DNA from: Aureimonas sp. AU12
Lineage (GTDB): Bacteria; Pseudomonadota; Alphaproteobacteria; Rhizobiales; Rhizobiaceae
Assembly: GCF_001463705.1 (NCBI RefSeq)
Contig: NZ_BBWH01000043.1
Location: forward strand, 124,001 to 188,000
Direction: 5' to 3'
DNA: 64,000 bases
The translations under genes were made by a program, and so were the position numbers. The notes beneath the pieces were generated by a model that saw only the letters and a list, made by a program, of their open reading frames with translations, had not been told where the DNA came from and ran no database searches. Within the stretch, counting starts at the first letter, position 1, and every line of letters starts with the position of its first letter. Shown here in pieces: positions 28,001-34,485 of the stretch.

Positions 28001-29512
28001 GAGGCGAGCCGTCGTCTCGTCGGCGGTGCGAGCGATCTTCTCGATGACGAGGCTGCTCGAACCCGACAGCGCGGCGTCGACCTGCGCGCTGCGCTCGTCG
28101 AAGAAGGCCATCATGGCGCGGCTGCGATCGTCGTAGGAGCGCGTCAGCGCTTCGCCGCGTTCGTCGAGGATCGAATGGAAGCGCAGGGAGGCGGCCTCGA
28201 CCTGCTGCAGGATGCGCTGCGAGGCGCTGTCGACGTCGCCGACGAGACGATCGTGCGAGCCGACGACGGAGGTGCGCAGGCGCTCGGCATGCGACAGCAT
28301 GGCTTCGCGCTCGGTGCCGAGATCGGTCACGAGCGCGCGGATCTTCACTTCGTTGTCGGCATAGGCCCGTTCCAGCGACGTGACCTCGGAATGCACGATG
28401 CCTTCGAGCTCGCTCATGCGCGAGAGGGCGCGCTCGACGCCTTCGCCCAGCGCTGCGACTTCGCGGCGGATGGCCTGACCGACGCTCGTGACACGCTCGG
28501 CGGCGACCGATTCGGGCTCGGCGAGCCTCAACGCCACCTCGGCCATCGAGCGGCTCATCAGGCGCAGGTCCTGCGAGCGACGCACCATCACGGCGAAGGC
28601 GATGATGAGGAGGGCCGGCAGCACGACGGCCGCGGCGACGATCGCCAGCGTGACGCCCGCACCGGCTCCCGTGGTTGCGCCGGACGTGTCGGCACCGACG
28701 AAGGCGACGGCAGCCGCCGCGGAAAGGACGACCCAGCCGGCCGCGACGACGCTGCCCAGAAGGATTGTGCGCCGCGAGGTGCGGCGCGAGAGCAGGGCAT
28801 CGGCCATTACCGCGGCCGACCGCTTCTCGTCGTTGGCGACGGTCGCCTTGAAGTCGCGCGCATTGCGCCCGCCATTCGCGGCAGCAGGCGAGGCGGGAGC
28901 CGCGCCGGCGGACGGGAAGGCGGGAGCAGCGGACGAGTCCTCCTCGCGGCGGACGCGGCTTTCCGGACCGTTGCGACGTTCGGCACGAAGCCGCGAACTG
29001 GCGGTCGCGGCGGCTTCGGCCACCGGCGGAACCGCAACGATCGCGGCTGCGGCGCCAAGGCTGGATCCGTCGGCATCGTCGGCTGCAAGCGCGGGCTCGG
29101 CGCGCTCCGCGTGATCGACGACCTGTGCCGTTCCTTCGTCCTGCGAGACGGCCTCGATCAGGTCCTCTTCACCGAGATAGAAGTCGTCGAGCGCCATCGG
29201 GTCGGCTTCGACGGTCGAGGCCTCGGCGGTCGCTACAGGCTCGTCGGCGGGCTGCTCGGTCGCGGCAGCGACTTCGGCCTCCTGCCGGAACGCGCTCGTC
29301 GCCGCTTCCACCGTCCTGTCGAATTCGCTGAAGGCGAAGTCGATCGAGACTTCGTCGGCCTTCAACGTCTCCGTTTCGACATGGCCTTCGGCAGTTCCGG
29401 ACGTGCCGGGATCGGAAGCGTCGGGACCTGCAAAATCCTCGCCTCGCAGCGCGGCTTCCAGTTCGTTGACCGCTTCGTCTGAAAGCTGTTCGGCCGTCTT
29501 GATCTTCGACAT
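22010..29512 (-). CDS. Giant coiled-coil membrane protein, Growth Pole Ring (GPR)-like / apolipoprotein-repeat protein
   Basis: This 2500-residue protein has an acidic, low-complexity N-terminus (1-240), two membrane helices (about 249-272 and 286-310), and then about 1800 residues of nearly continuous amphipathic helix rich in Ala, Glu, Arg and Asp. Repeats such as LDERxxxL, RIDRALDDS and GETDRVxxEV recur throughout. A Pro/Ala linker and a short conserved C-terminal domain (SLNSLSVDIARAIDHNVSVELWDRYRSGE) finish it. Size, topology and apolipoprotein-like repeats match the rhizobial GPR protein, which in Agrobacterium organises polar growth; the name is by analogy. Such ORFs are often annotated 'kinesin-like', which is misleading. 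Three near-identical 40-residue repeats are present. Confidence 0.8.
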   Translation of the reverse strand: MSKIKTAEQLSDEAVNELEAALRGEDFAGPDASDPGTSGTAEGHVETETLKADEVSIDFAFSEFDRTVEAATSAFRQEAEVAAATEQPADEPVATAEASTVEADPMALDDFYLGEEDLIEAVSQDEGTAQVVDHAERAEPALAADDADGSSLGAAAAIVAVPPVAEAAATASSRLRAERRNGPESRVRREEDSSAAPAFPSAGAAPASPAAANGGRNARDFKATVANDEKRSAAVMADALLSRRTSRRTILLGSVVAAGWVVLSAAAAVAFVGADTSGATTGAGAGVTLAIVAAAVVLPALLIIAFAVMVRRSQDLRLMSRSMAEVALRLAEPESVAAERVTSVGQAIRREVAALGEGVERALSRMSELEGIVHSEVTSLERAYADNEVKIRALVTDLGTEREAMLSHAERLRTSVVGSHDRLVGDVDSASQRILQQVEAASLRFHSILDERGEALTRSYDDRSRAMMAFFDERSAQVDAALSGSSSLVIEKIARTADETTARLERTGEDLARSLERQTGEIQTRSDELADRIATIGAQTGDRMQASNERVLALLDERSERLNSEAEIFDRNLAETLDKRSARIRSDSDAIASTLASSVDERVTLLASATDGFLRRIDEGFGERVEKASSLLGDRNATLLQQFDERLAALEEALSGKGTALVTAIEGRAAAIDRSTDRISDALGKRTAEFAQVLSDRTGEIGRAFATGHATMNRTASEALASVDAALKSQTDELGATFDSRIGSLGAVLSDRSADIDTSLAFAQQSLLASFEERGNAITGAIETNVGRLETVLDGAEGRLAAGVDARTVELERALDARVDRIERALDDSQRLSGSEFDDRLQRITAVLAEKGSAINVAFDERSRVLAADLDRRQIEIDDVLSTRTDRFLGGLDERSTALTTGLADRIAASEAFMRSSGERLSESLELYTARVGDDVIGRLEASLMTGDDRRQEFLTRLEAQTSGIEATFERSVALVAENLAARIVELQTAIDASRTNLVETLDARTGLFGREIDQNASTILTAVENALSLLIQGLDGRGASLRDSVESARTAMLDGLDERVLSMRQMVDASETALLGDLTERTERLASELDRGNAVIVGTLDSRIDALRQALVDSDGQLGTAMDERRENLTAAIEDVASSLAATLGDRADDVRRVLEQSASNVSTTLDTKRDEILAALETGTATLSLAVEERTDAMAVSLERGLANVERTLTGRTTHIADTLRDSIVAATATMGEQADHARTGLEGEIQKIAIVIGELGNVFHASSEEAQAKFGEEVAKFEARVQSVVQSVQETSEAARNDLTGESARIAEGISLSAETIRSMSEEARSRFADEAQSLGRNVAEVVARMRTDAEEVREALALEGDAFTTQIGGASLAMRSEAEAARERLALVAGEFAGGLEDMADRLRSDAETARRIVSDQAVALSGDFEAASDRLRLVGDRTREQFTADAQQIREEVAAAAIQIREHSDLVRREVSEQSAAIAGEFANASGHLREAGEVSRRLMLEDAGRIAAEVGNVAAAMRGETDRVQSEVDAQVRRIIEEVGGAADRLQASSGETRERLSTEAVRLVEELDAVALSMSEQAEAARNRLSDDAATFAARVQDAATLIHGETDRSSIALDERAARFADELAGLSTQLALALDGTTGGIRDDLAQSATALRREIEDAAGVIRSEIGAVSANIRSDTADVAGAMLRDAQQAREVLVQEGSDISSRLAGVATAIRIEADRIREQMADSTSAFGQEIAERIASSERDLAASADAIGQGIDGRTRDLADMLSNRNAEIVGRIASSEQGLAASADAIGQDIESRTRDLADMLANRNAEIVGRIASSEQNLAASASAIGQDIEGRTRDLADMLSNRNAEIARLIDEETRPIVERLSETGSMAVRALEETSQDIANRLRTENAAIVAAFVRRAEETVEQLGASSSGLLAALDARTETAVASISGARLEITQEIGDLVDRFSSSNASLRDLLDEAAGNLGRAESALQETSVRFRGETERVGDEIASSSDRFEQQVGRMDGVAGAAFDRIEALTSKFGEHGRMLAEASTLLDGAQSNLEVTLEGRHEGLQRLADGLTERSEEIRTMLTSFDGVVDRLFTDAEKRSRDMAASITGDLGTTLSDAERQLEETERRSEATAEHVREAIRSVIEEATERFGGATAEMRRAAGEIRGELENARAEIRRGVFELPDETRESTRAMRRAVSDQIRALRELSEIVTQSGRAFDVRSPDATTAARPVASSTARPAPATAARSVVTAARAEEDVDARYAGGYVSDGNLARSTGGPSYDVPRAELGASRPAPATGTRAGDLSPLRPAAGAAQARPLPARSEAAPEATADDARQGGWVSDLLRRASQDEDGDDAIEPAAPARSSEAPRPAERSQAHVVDSLNSLSVDIARAIDHNVSVELWDRYRSGERNVFTRRLYTMKGQQTFDEIRRKYQRDSDFRSAVDRYIADFEMLLQDASRKDPDNTRSKSYLTSDTGKVYTMLAHASGRFDQ
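23921..24280 (-). repeat. Three tandem 120-bp repeats within the GPR-like gene
   Basis: Units of 120 bases begin at 23921, 24041 and 24161. Each encodes a 40-residue helix containing GRTRDLADMLSNRNAEI and an ASADAIGQ segment, with only a few differences. The high nucleotide identity, compared with the diverged repeats elsewhere in the gene, suggests recent duplication or gene conversion, and the array could vary in copy number between strains. Confidence 0.85.
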
Positions 29513-29932
29513 GGTCCGCCGCGCCTCGATACTCGTTACACTCGGCCACTTCGCCCCGCACCCCTCGAACAGAGGGGAACGTTGGGGCGCTGGCCACTGC
29601 GCTTCCGCCGCTGGAGCTGGCGGACGGAAGACGGAATTCCAACTGCTTGAAACCTAATGAGCCCTACGGTCGAAAGAAACCGTAAAAGCGCCCGATCGGT
29701 ACAAGTTTAAACATTTGGTTAACGCCTGGGCGCAGAGTTTCAGCGCTGGTTGCAGGAACCGGTAACCACACGTGTGAGCGGTTGACCCTACGCCCCCCGT
29801 TTTGCAAAGGGCGTTCAGGAAATCCAAACGTCGATTGGGCAGGATGGACCCGATCGAGCCCGAGGGGAACGCTTCCATGTCCGGGAAGTCCTGCTTTCCC
29901 CCGCTCATATCGCCAAGGAGAAGAGAGCACGC
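29513..29932. promoter_or_regulatory. Divergent intergenic region between GPR-like and Hpt genes
   Basis: This 420-base gap should hold the promoters of both flanking genes. Visible elements are TTAA-N8-TTAA (29707-29722), one base longer than the CtrA spacing, and a perfect palindrome CACACGTGTG (29767-29776). GGAG (29917-29920) lies ahead of the Hpt-gene start. No additional gene was found. Confidence 0.4.
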
Positions 29933-30325
29933 ATGCTGGCCGTCCGATCAGACTTCGATTCGTCCTCAGAGATGCCGGTTCTCCGCGCGTCCTGCCCCTC
30001 TCGCGGACGCCCGGTGGATCTTGTCCACCTCGCGGCGCAGACGATGGGCGATCGCGGGTTGGAGCGCGAGATCCTGGTGCTTCTGGATCGGCAGCTGGAA
30101 CTGATGGAAGCGCGGCTTCTGGGCGCTGCCGTAGACGCTCGTGGATCGATCGCCCACGCACTGGCCGGCTCGGCGCGCAATGTCGGCGCTTTTCCGCTCG
30201 CGCAAGCGGCGTCCCTGGTCGAGCGCAACCCCAGCGGCGAAGAGGCCAACGATGCGCTTCTTCGCGAGATGCGCCGCGTCTCGGCGTTCCTGTCACCCTT
30301 CGTCGCGGGCGACGCCGCCGATTGA
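29933..30325 (+). CDS. Hpt (histidine phosphotransfer) domain protein
   Basis: This 130-residue, mostly helical protein carries the Hpt motif IAHALAGSARNVGA, with phospho-accepting His75 in place. The first 30 residues look disordered. Free-standing Hpt proteins pass phosphoryl groups between hybrid kinases and response regulators. No kinase or regulator is adjacent; the nearest hybrid kinase is CckA at 39395. It is too short to be ChpT. Partners are therefore unknown. Confidence 0.72.
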   Translation: MLAVRSDFDSSSEMPVLRASCPSRGRPVDLVHLAAQTMGDRGLEREILVLLDRQLELMEARLLGAAVDARGSIAHALAGSARNVGAFPLAQAASLVERNPSGEEANDALLREMRRVSAFLSPFVAGDAAD

Positions 30326-30356
30326 CACGACGCGGGCAAGCGGACTAGGCGAACGC

Positions 30357-30677
30357 ATGACCGCCATAACTTTCATCGCCCACGACGGCACCCGTTACGA
30401 GATCGATGCTCCCGACGGGTCGAGCGCCATGGAAAATGCCATCCGGAACGACGTGCCGGGGATCGACGCCGATTGCGGCGGCGCCTGCGCCTGCGCCACC
30501 TGCCACGTCTATGTCGACGAGCGTTTTCTCGAGGTCATTGCCCCGATGGAGGCCATGGAAGAGGACATGCTCGACTTCGCGATCGACGTGAAGCCGGCAT
30601 CGCGGCTGTCGTGCCAGATCCGCATTCGTCCCGACCTTGCCGGGATGACCCTGCAGGTGCCCGCGCGCCAAGCGTGA
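30357..30677 (+). CDS. [2Fe-2S] ferredoxin, adrenodoxin type
   Basis: This 106-residue ferredoxin has the cluster ligands Cys40, Cys46, Cys49 and Cys86 in the pattern C-x5-C-x2-C...C (DCGGACACATC and LSCQ). The helix EEDMLDFA is the adrenodoxin/FdxB-type partner-binding region. It donates electrons to cytochrome P450s or iron-sulfur assembly; no P450 or isc gene is nearby. The start follows the Hpt gene by 31 bases. Confidence 0.93.
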   Translation: MTAITFIAHDGTRYEIDAPDGSSAMENAIRNDVPGIDADCGGACACATCHVYVDERFLEVIAPMEAMEEDMLDFAIDVKPASRLSCQIRIRPDLAGMTLQVPARQA

Positions 30678-30706
30678 CGGCGGCCGGCACACCTGGCGCC
30701 GACGTT

Positions 30707-31309
30707 TCAGCGCAGGGTGAAGCGGCCGAGATTGCGCGACAGCTGATGTTCGACGCGTGCATCGACACGGCCGGTCTCATGCCGATCGAAGTCGACCTGC
30801 GCGAGGTCGTGCTGTTTCAGGACATCGCGCCGCTCCGTGGCCACGCGCTGCTTCATCGCCGCGCAGTTGGGCTCGGGCGAAAGCGCCTTCACGCGGGTTT
30901 CCAGCTGCCGAAGCCAACGCTTGGCGATCTCGGCGTGCTTGGCCTCGTGGGTGGCGACGTCGTTGCGAAGGGTGCGCCAGACGACCTTCATCTCCGGCGT
31001 CGCATCGGCCGGGGGCGACCAGCGGGGCAGAGTCGTCACGAGGTTCAGCCTGAAGGCCGCGCGGTCGACGCGGCAGGTTCCGGCGCCTTCGGCATAGGTC
31101 GCGTCGCCAGCGAACGTCACCTGCGTGGCGCCCCCGTGTCGCTCGCCCGATCCCAGCATCGGGCCACCCCGTCCGAAAGACTTGGTCAGGTCGGCGAGGG
31201 TCTGACCCTTGACCATGAAATAGGTCGTGCGTTCCTTGATCTCGCCGGACGAGGCGGAGCCTGCGGCGCAAAGGCCGATGGCAAGACTGAGGACGCATGC
31301 ACGCTTCAT
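30707..31309 (-). CDS. DUF922 domain-containing secreted protein (putative zinc protease)
   Basis: This 200-residue protein has a Sec signal peptide (KRACVLSLAIGLCAAGSASSG) and a DUF922 domain with HEAKHAEIA at residues 121-129, a His-Glu-x-x-His metal motif. It should act in the periplasm. The preceding YFMVKGQTLADL segment is a common family start. It is transcribed toward the ferredoxin gene and is divergent from folP. Catalysis is predicted, not shown. Confidence 0.88.
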   Translation of the reverse strand: MKRACVLSLAIGLCAAGSASSGEIKERTTYFMVKGQTLADLTKSFGRGGPMLGSGERHGGATQVTFAGDATYAEGAGTCRVDRAAFRLNLVTTLPRWSPPADATPEMKVVWRTLRNDVATHEAKHAEIAKRWLRQLETRVKALSPEPNCAAMKQRVATERRDVLKQHDLAQVDFDRHETGRVDARVEHQLSRNLGRFTLR

Positions 31310-31427
31310 GTTTCGACCTCGAAAGACTTGAAACCCTCTGACGCCACGCTAAGCGGTCGCGCAGCGAGTGCAACCGCCGGGACAGATTAATTTTGCGTTC
31401 GATTTGCTCCAGTCGTCTATCCCATCC

Positions 31428-32276
31428 ATGAATTGGGGAAATTCCCGCGTCTGGCGGCTGGCCCACGGGCGGGAGCTCGTGCTCGGGCCGTCCGCCATTC
31501 TCATGGCGATCCTCAACATCACGCCGGACAGCTTTTCCGATGGCGGTCGCTTTGCCGGCGAAGCCGAACGCGCGGTGGAGGAGGGGCTGCGCCTTGTCGT
31601 AGACGGTGCCTCGATCATCGACGTCGGCGGGGAATCGACGCGGCCGGGCGCCGAGCCGGTGTCGGCCGAGGTGGAGCAGACCCGCATCCTGCCGGTGATC
31701 GAGGGTCTGGCGAAATCCGGCACATGCCTGATCTCGGTCGACACCTACCGCGCCGAGACCGCACGGCTGGCGGTCGAGGCGGGGGCGCATATCGTCAACG
31801 ACGTCTGGGGCGCGCAGCGCGATCCCGCCATCGCCGATGTCGCGGCGCGCACCGGCGCCGGCCTCTGCCTGATGCACACCGGGCGCGAGCGCGAGCGCCT
31901 GACCGACGTGATCGCAGACCAGTTCCACTTTCTCGAACGTTCGCTGGCGATCGCAGCGGCGGCCGGCGTCGAACGTGACCGGATCGTCCTCGATCCCGGC
32001 TTCGGCTTCGCCAAGGAGGCGCATGAGAATTTGGAACTGATGATGCGGCTGACGGAACTCCACGCGCTCGGCTCTCCACTGCTGGTCGGCACCTCCCGCA
32101 AGCGGTTCGTCCGCGGCGTCCTGAGCGGCGAGCCCGCCAACGCCGATGTGGCGACGGCAGCGACCAGCGTTCTCCTGCGCGAACGCGGCGCAGCGATCTT
32201 CCGGGTCCACGACGTCGCGACCAACCGGGATGCTCTGCAGATGGCGGATGCCGCCCTCGGAGCCCGCCGGACATGA
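31428..32276 (+). CDS. folP: Dihydropteroate synthase
   Basis: This 282-residue TIM-barrel enzyme joins p-aminobenzoate to hydroxymethyl-dihydropterin pyrophosphate in folate synthesis. Signature segments are ILNITPDSFSDGG, GGESTRPGA, NDVWG and DPGFGFAKEA, with the C-terminal RVHDV motif. The start is put at ATG 31428; no strong ribosome site is visible, so a slightly different start is possible. It overlaps folK by 4 bases. The usual folB between folP and folK is absent. Confidence 0.94.
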   Translation: MNWGNSRVWRLAHGRELVLGPSAILMAILNITPDSFSDGGRFAGEAERAVEEGLRLVVDGASIIDVGGESTRPGAEPVSAEVEQTRILPVIEGLAKSGTCLISVDTYRAETARLAVEAGAHIVNDVWGAQRDPAIADVAARTGAGLCLMHTGRERERLTDVIADQFHFLERSLAIAAAAGVERDRIVLDPGFGFAKEAHENLELMMRLTELHALGSPLLVGTSRKRFVRGVLSGEPANADVATAATSVLLRERGAAIFRVHDVATNRDALQMADAALGARRT

Positions 32277-32779
32277 CGCGCGCCTATCTCAGCCTCGGCG
32301 GCAATCTCGGCGACCCGAGGCGGCAGATGGCGGCTGCGCTTAGGCTCCTGGATACGCAGCCCGGGCAGCGCGTCGTCGGCGTCTCCGCGCCGTACCGGAC
32401 CCCGCCCTGGGGCAAGCTCGACCAGCCGGACTTCCTCAACGCCTGCGCCGGAATCGACACGGCTCGATCGGCGACCGATCTGCTGTCGGCCTGTCTCGAC
32501 GTCGAGCGGCAGTTGCATCGGATCCGCGGCGAGCGCTGGGGCCCGCGCACGATCGACATCGACATTCTAGATTTCGGCGGCGGTACGGTCGAGACCGACG
32601 ACCTGCAGCTGCCGCATCCGCGCATGCGGGAGCGTGCCTTCGTTCTCGTTCCGCTGGCGGAGATCGCGCCGGACCTGCTCATCGACGGGCGCAGCGTCGC
32701 CTCGTGGCGGGACAGCCTGCAGAGCGACGGGATCGTCCGCGAGGCGGCTTCGGTCGACTGGTGGCGCGGGGAGGCCTGA
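32273..32779 (+). CDS. folK: 2-amino-4-hydroxy-6-hydroxymethyldihydropteridine pyrophosphokinase (HPPK)
   Basis: This 168-residue HPPK supplies the pyrophosphorylated pterin used by FolP. It has SLGGNLGDPRRQM at the N-terminus, the family motif RWGPRTIDIDIL in the middle and LPHPRMRERAFVLVPLAEIAPD. It is translationally coupled to folP through an ATGA overlap, so the two act as one unit. Length is normal. Confidence 0.94.
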   Translation: MTRAYLSLGGNLGDPRRQMAAALRLLDTQPGQRVVGVSAPYRTPPWGKLDQPDFLNACAGIDTARSATDLLSACLDVERQLHRIRGERWGPRTIDIDILDFGGGTVETDDLQLPHPRMRERAFVLVPLAEIAPDLLIDGRSVASWRDSLQSDGIVREAASVDWWRGEA

Positions 32780-32783
32780 GCCG

Positions 32784-33317
32784 TCAGTCGCCGAGTGCGG
32801 CGCGCTTGACGGTGGCGTCGCGCTTCAGGTTCATGCCGATCACGGGGACCAGTTCGTCGGCGACCTGCACCGAGATCGTGACGTTCAGCTTGTCGGGATC
32901 GACGAGGCGGGCGACCATCGCGCCCTTCAACTGCTTGCGATCGAGACCGACGACGATGCGGTTGCCCTCGACGTCGCCCGAGACGATGTCGAGGCCCTTG
33001 CCCTGCGACCCGTCGAGGAACGAGCCCTTGTAGGACGAGCCGCCCTTCGTGAACTGGGCGCTCATCGGTTGCGAGAACATGCCGACCCGGCAGGTGCCGT
33101 CGAGTGCCATGCCGACGTCGATGGTCGGCTTCACGCCGCTGAGATCGCAGACGAACTTGGTGCCCTTGTACTTGCCGGCAACGATCTCGCCGGGGCCGAC
33201 CCAGCGCCCGAAGACGGTTTCGAAGAAGGCGGCGTCCTGGTCTGCTGCCGCAGCCGGGCCGCAGAGGGCGGCAAGCGCGACGAGGGACGACAACACGCGG
33301 GCGGGCGAGCGGAGCAT
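32784..33317 (-). CDS. Hypothetical exported protein (small beta-rich family)
   Basis: This 177-residue protein has a Sec signal peptide (LRSPARVLSSLVALAALCGPAAAADQ). The mature part is predicted beta-rich, with two cysteines in FVCDLSG and DGTCRVG. It resembles the exported protein at 51666 in the order of its features: F...GRW-G-G, a first Cys, a GTCR/GSCR Cys, Y-G-S/T and G-N-L/I. The family is not recognised. AAGGG precedes the ATG at 33317. It is convergent with folK. Confidence 0.72.
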   Translation of the reverse strand: MLRSPARVLSSLVALAALCGPAAAADQDAAFFETVFGRWVGPGEIVAGKYKGTKFVCDLSGVKPTIDVGMALDGTCRVGMFSQPMSAQFTKGGSSYKGSFLDGSQGKGLDIVSGDVEGNRIVVGLDRKQLKGAMVARLVDPDKLNVTISVQVADELVPVIGMNLKRDATVKRAALGD

Positions 33318-33426
33318 GGGCAACCCTTCGGGAGAAGGAAAAAACAGGTTGTGCCCTTTATCAAGGGGATTGGTTAACCGATCCTTTCGCGAACCCGTAG
33401 CCAGCCGGCGCTGTTGCCCTCTCGCC

Positions 33427-34485
33427 TCAATCCGTTCGCTCGCCGGGTGTTCGCGTCAGGCGCGTCAGATCCTGCAGGAAATCGCCGATCCGTGGGCGCT
33501 GGACGCCGAGAAACGGCAGCGGGCGGCAGAGATCCATCGCCGCCAGCCCGACCCGTGCCGTCAGCAGTCCGTTGACGACGCCCTCGCCGAGTTTGGCCGA
33601 GAGCTTGGTGGCGAGCCCGTGCCCGACCACCTGCTGCACCAGACTGTCGCCGACCGCGATCGATCCCGTCACCGCGAGATGCGCCAGCACGTCGCGCGTC
33701 AATCGGATCAGCCCGACCGTTCCGGGTCTTGCGCCGTACAGTTCGGAGATCGCACGAACCAGCCGGATCGTTTCGAAGAAGACGAAGGCGAGGTCGACGA
33801 TGGCTCTCGGGCTGACGGCGGTCACGATCGAAACACGCTTGGAAGAGGCCATGACGAGCGCCCGCGCCCGTGCATCGAGCGGCAGGAGAAGCTCGCGCTC
33901 GGCCAGAGTGATGAGTTGGCGCCCGTCGATGATGTCGTCGGCGGTGGCCGCCATCCGCTCGCGGCCGCGCGCGGTTTCCGGCCGGTCCGCCAGGATCGAG
34001 ACGAGCCGCCCCACCACGTCCCGCGCGTCGCGGGCGGAATCGGTCTCGAACGCCTTGGCGCCGTCGCGTCGTTCGCGCTCGACGAGGTTGAGCTTGAGGA
34101 TGCCGCGGATCTCGCGTCCGGCGACGCCGAGAAGGCCGATGGCGGCAAGCGCCGTCAGGCCGATTGCCAGCCAGCCCAGCCAGTCGGCGCGGGTGAAGAG
34201 ATCGCGCACGAAGGCGTCGATCGCCAGACCCGTGACGAGCGAGACGATCGCCCCGAGCGCCCCGACCAGCAGCCGGCCGAAGGAGAAGCCCCGGCGTGCG
34301 CGCCGGCGTGCGGGCTCGGCGTCCATCTGCGCCATCGCCTCGGCCTCGAACGCGCCGTCGGCCTCGATCTCCACCCGGCTGAGGTCGCCGATCGCACGGG
34401 GTTGGCGCACCGGCGGCGGTGTCGCGGGTGTGGGCGGTTCGTCGAGACGGAACGCGGCGGGACGGCGGGGCGTGTCGTCGCTCAT
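33427..34485 (-). CDS. ycjF: YcjF-type (TIGR01620/DUF697) inner-membrane protein
   Basis: This 352-residue protein has a polar N-terminus and then two membrane helices (about 75-130), followed by a DUF697-like helical domain with LGEGVVNGLLTARVGLAAMDLCRP near the end. It is the usual partner of YcjX. The ATG at 34485 overlaps the ycjX stop by 4 bases, showing coupling. The pair belongs to an envelope-stress-linked family in E. coli; the molecular role is unclear. Confidence 0.88.
   Translation of the reverse strand: MSDDTPRRPAAFRLDEPPTPATPPPVRQPRAIGDLSRVEIEADGAFEAEAMAQMDAEPARRRARRGFSFGRLLVGALGAIVSLVTGLAIDAFVRDLFTRADWLGWLAIGLTALAAIGLLGVAGREIRGILKLNLVERERRDGAKAFETDSARDARDVVGRLVSILADRPETARGRERMAATADDIIDGRQLITLAERELLLPLDARARALVMASSKRVSIVTAVSPRAIVDLAFVFFETIRLVRAISELYGARPGTVGLIRLTRDVLAHLAVTGSIAVGDSLVQQVVGHGLATKLSAKLGEGVVNGLLTARVGLAAMDLCRPLPFLGVQRPRIGDFLQDLTRLTRTPGERTD

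Noticed and set aside
24680-29482. Long open frames on the plus strand opposite the GPR-like gene (for example 24680-26767 and 27386-29482).
   Set aside because: They are antisense shadows of the repeat-rich, high-GC coiled-coil gene; they lack domains and ribosome sites and mirror codon bias of the opposite strand.
22010-29512. Annotation of the giant gene as kinesin or as a phage tape-measure protein.
   Set aside because: There is no kinesin motor domain, and the neighbours are not phage genes; the two membrane helices and repeat pattern fit a GPR-like scaffold better.
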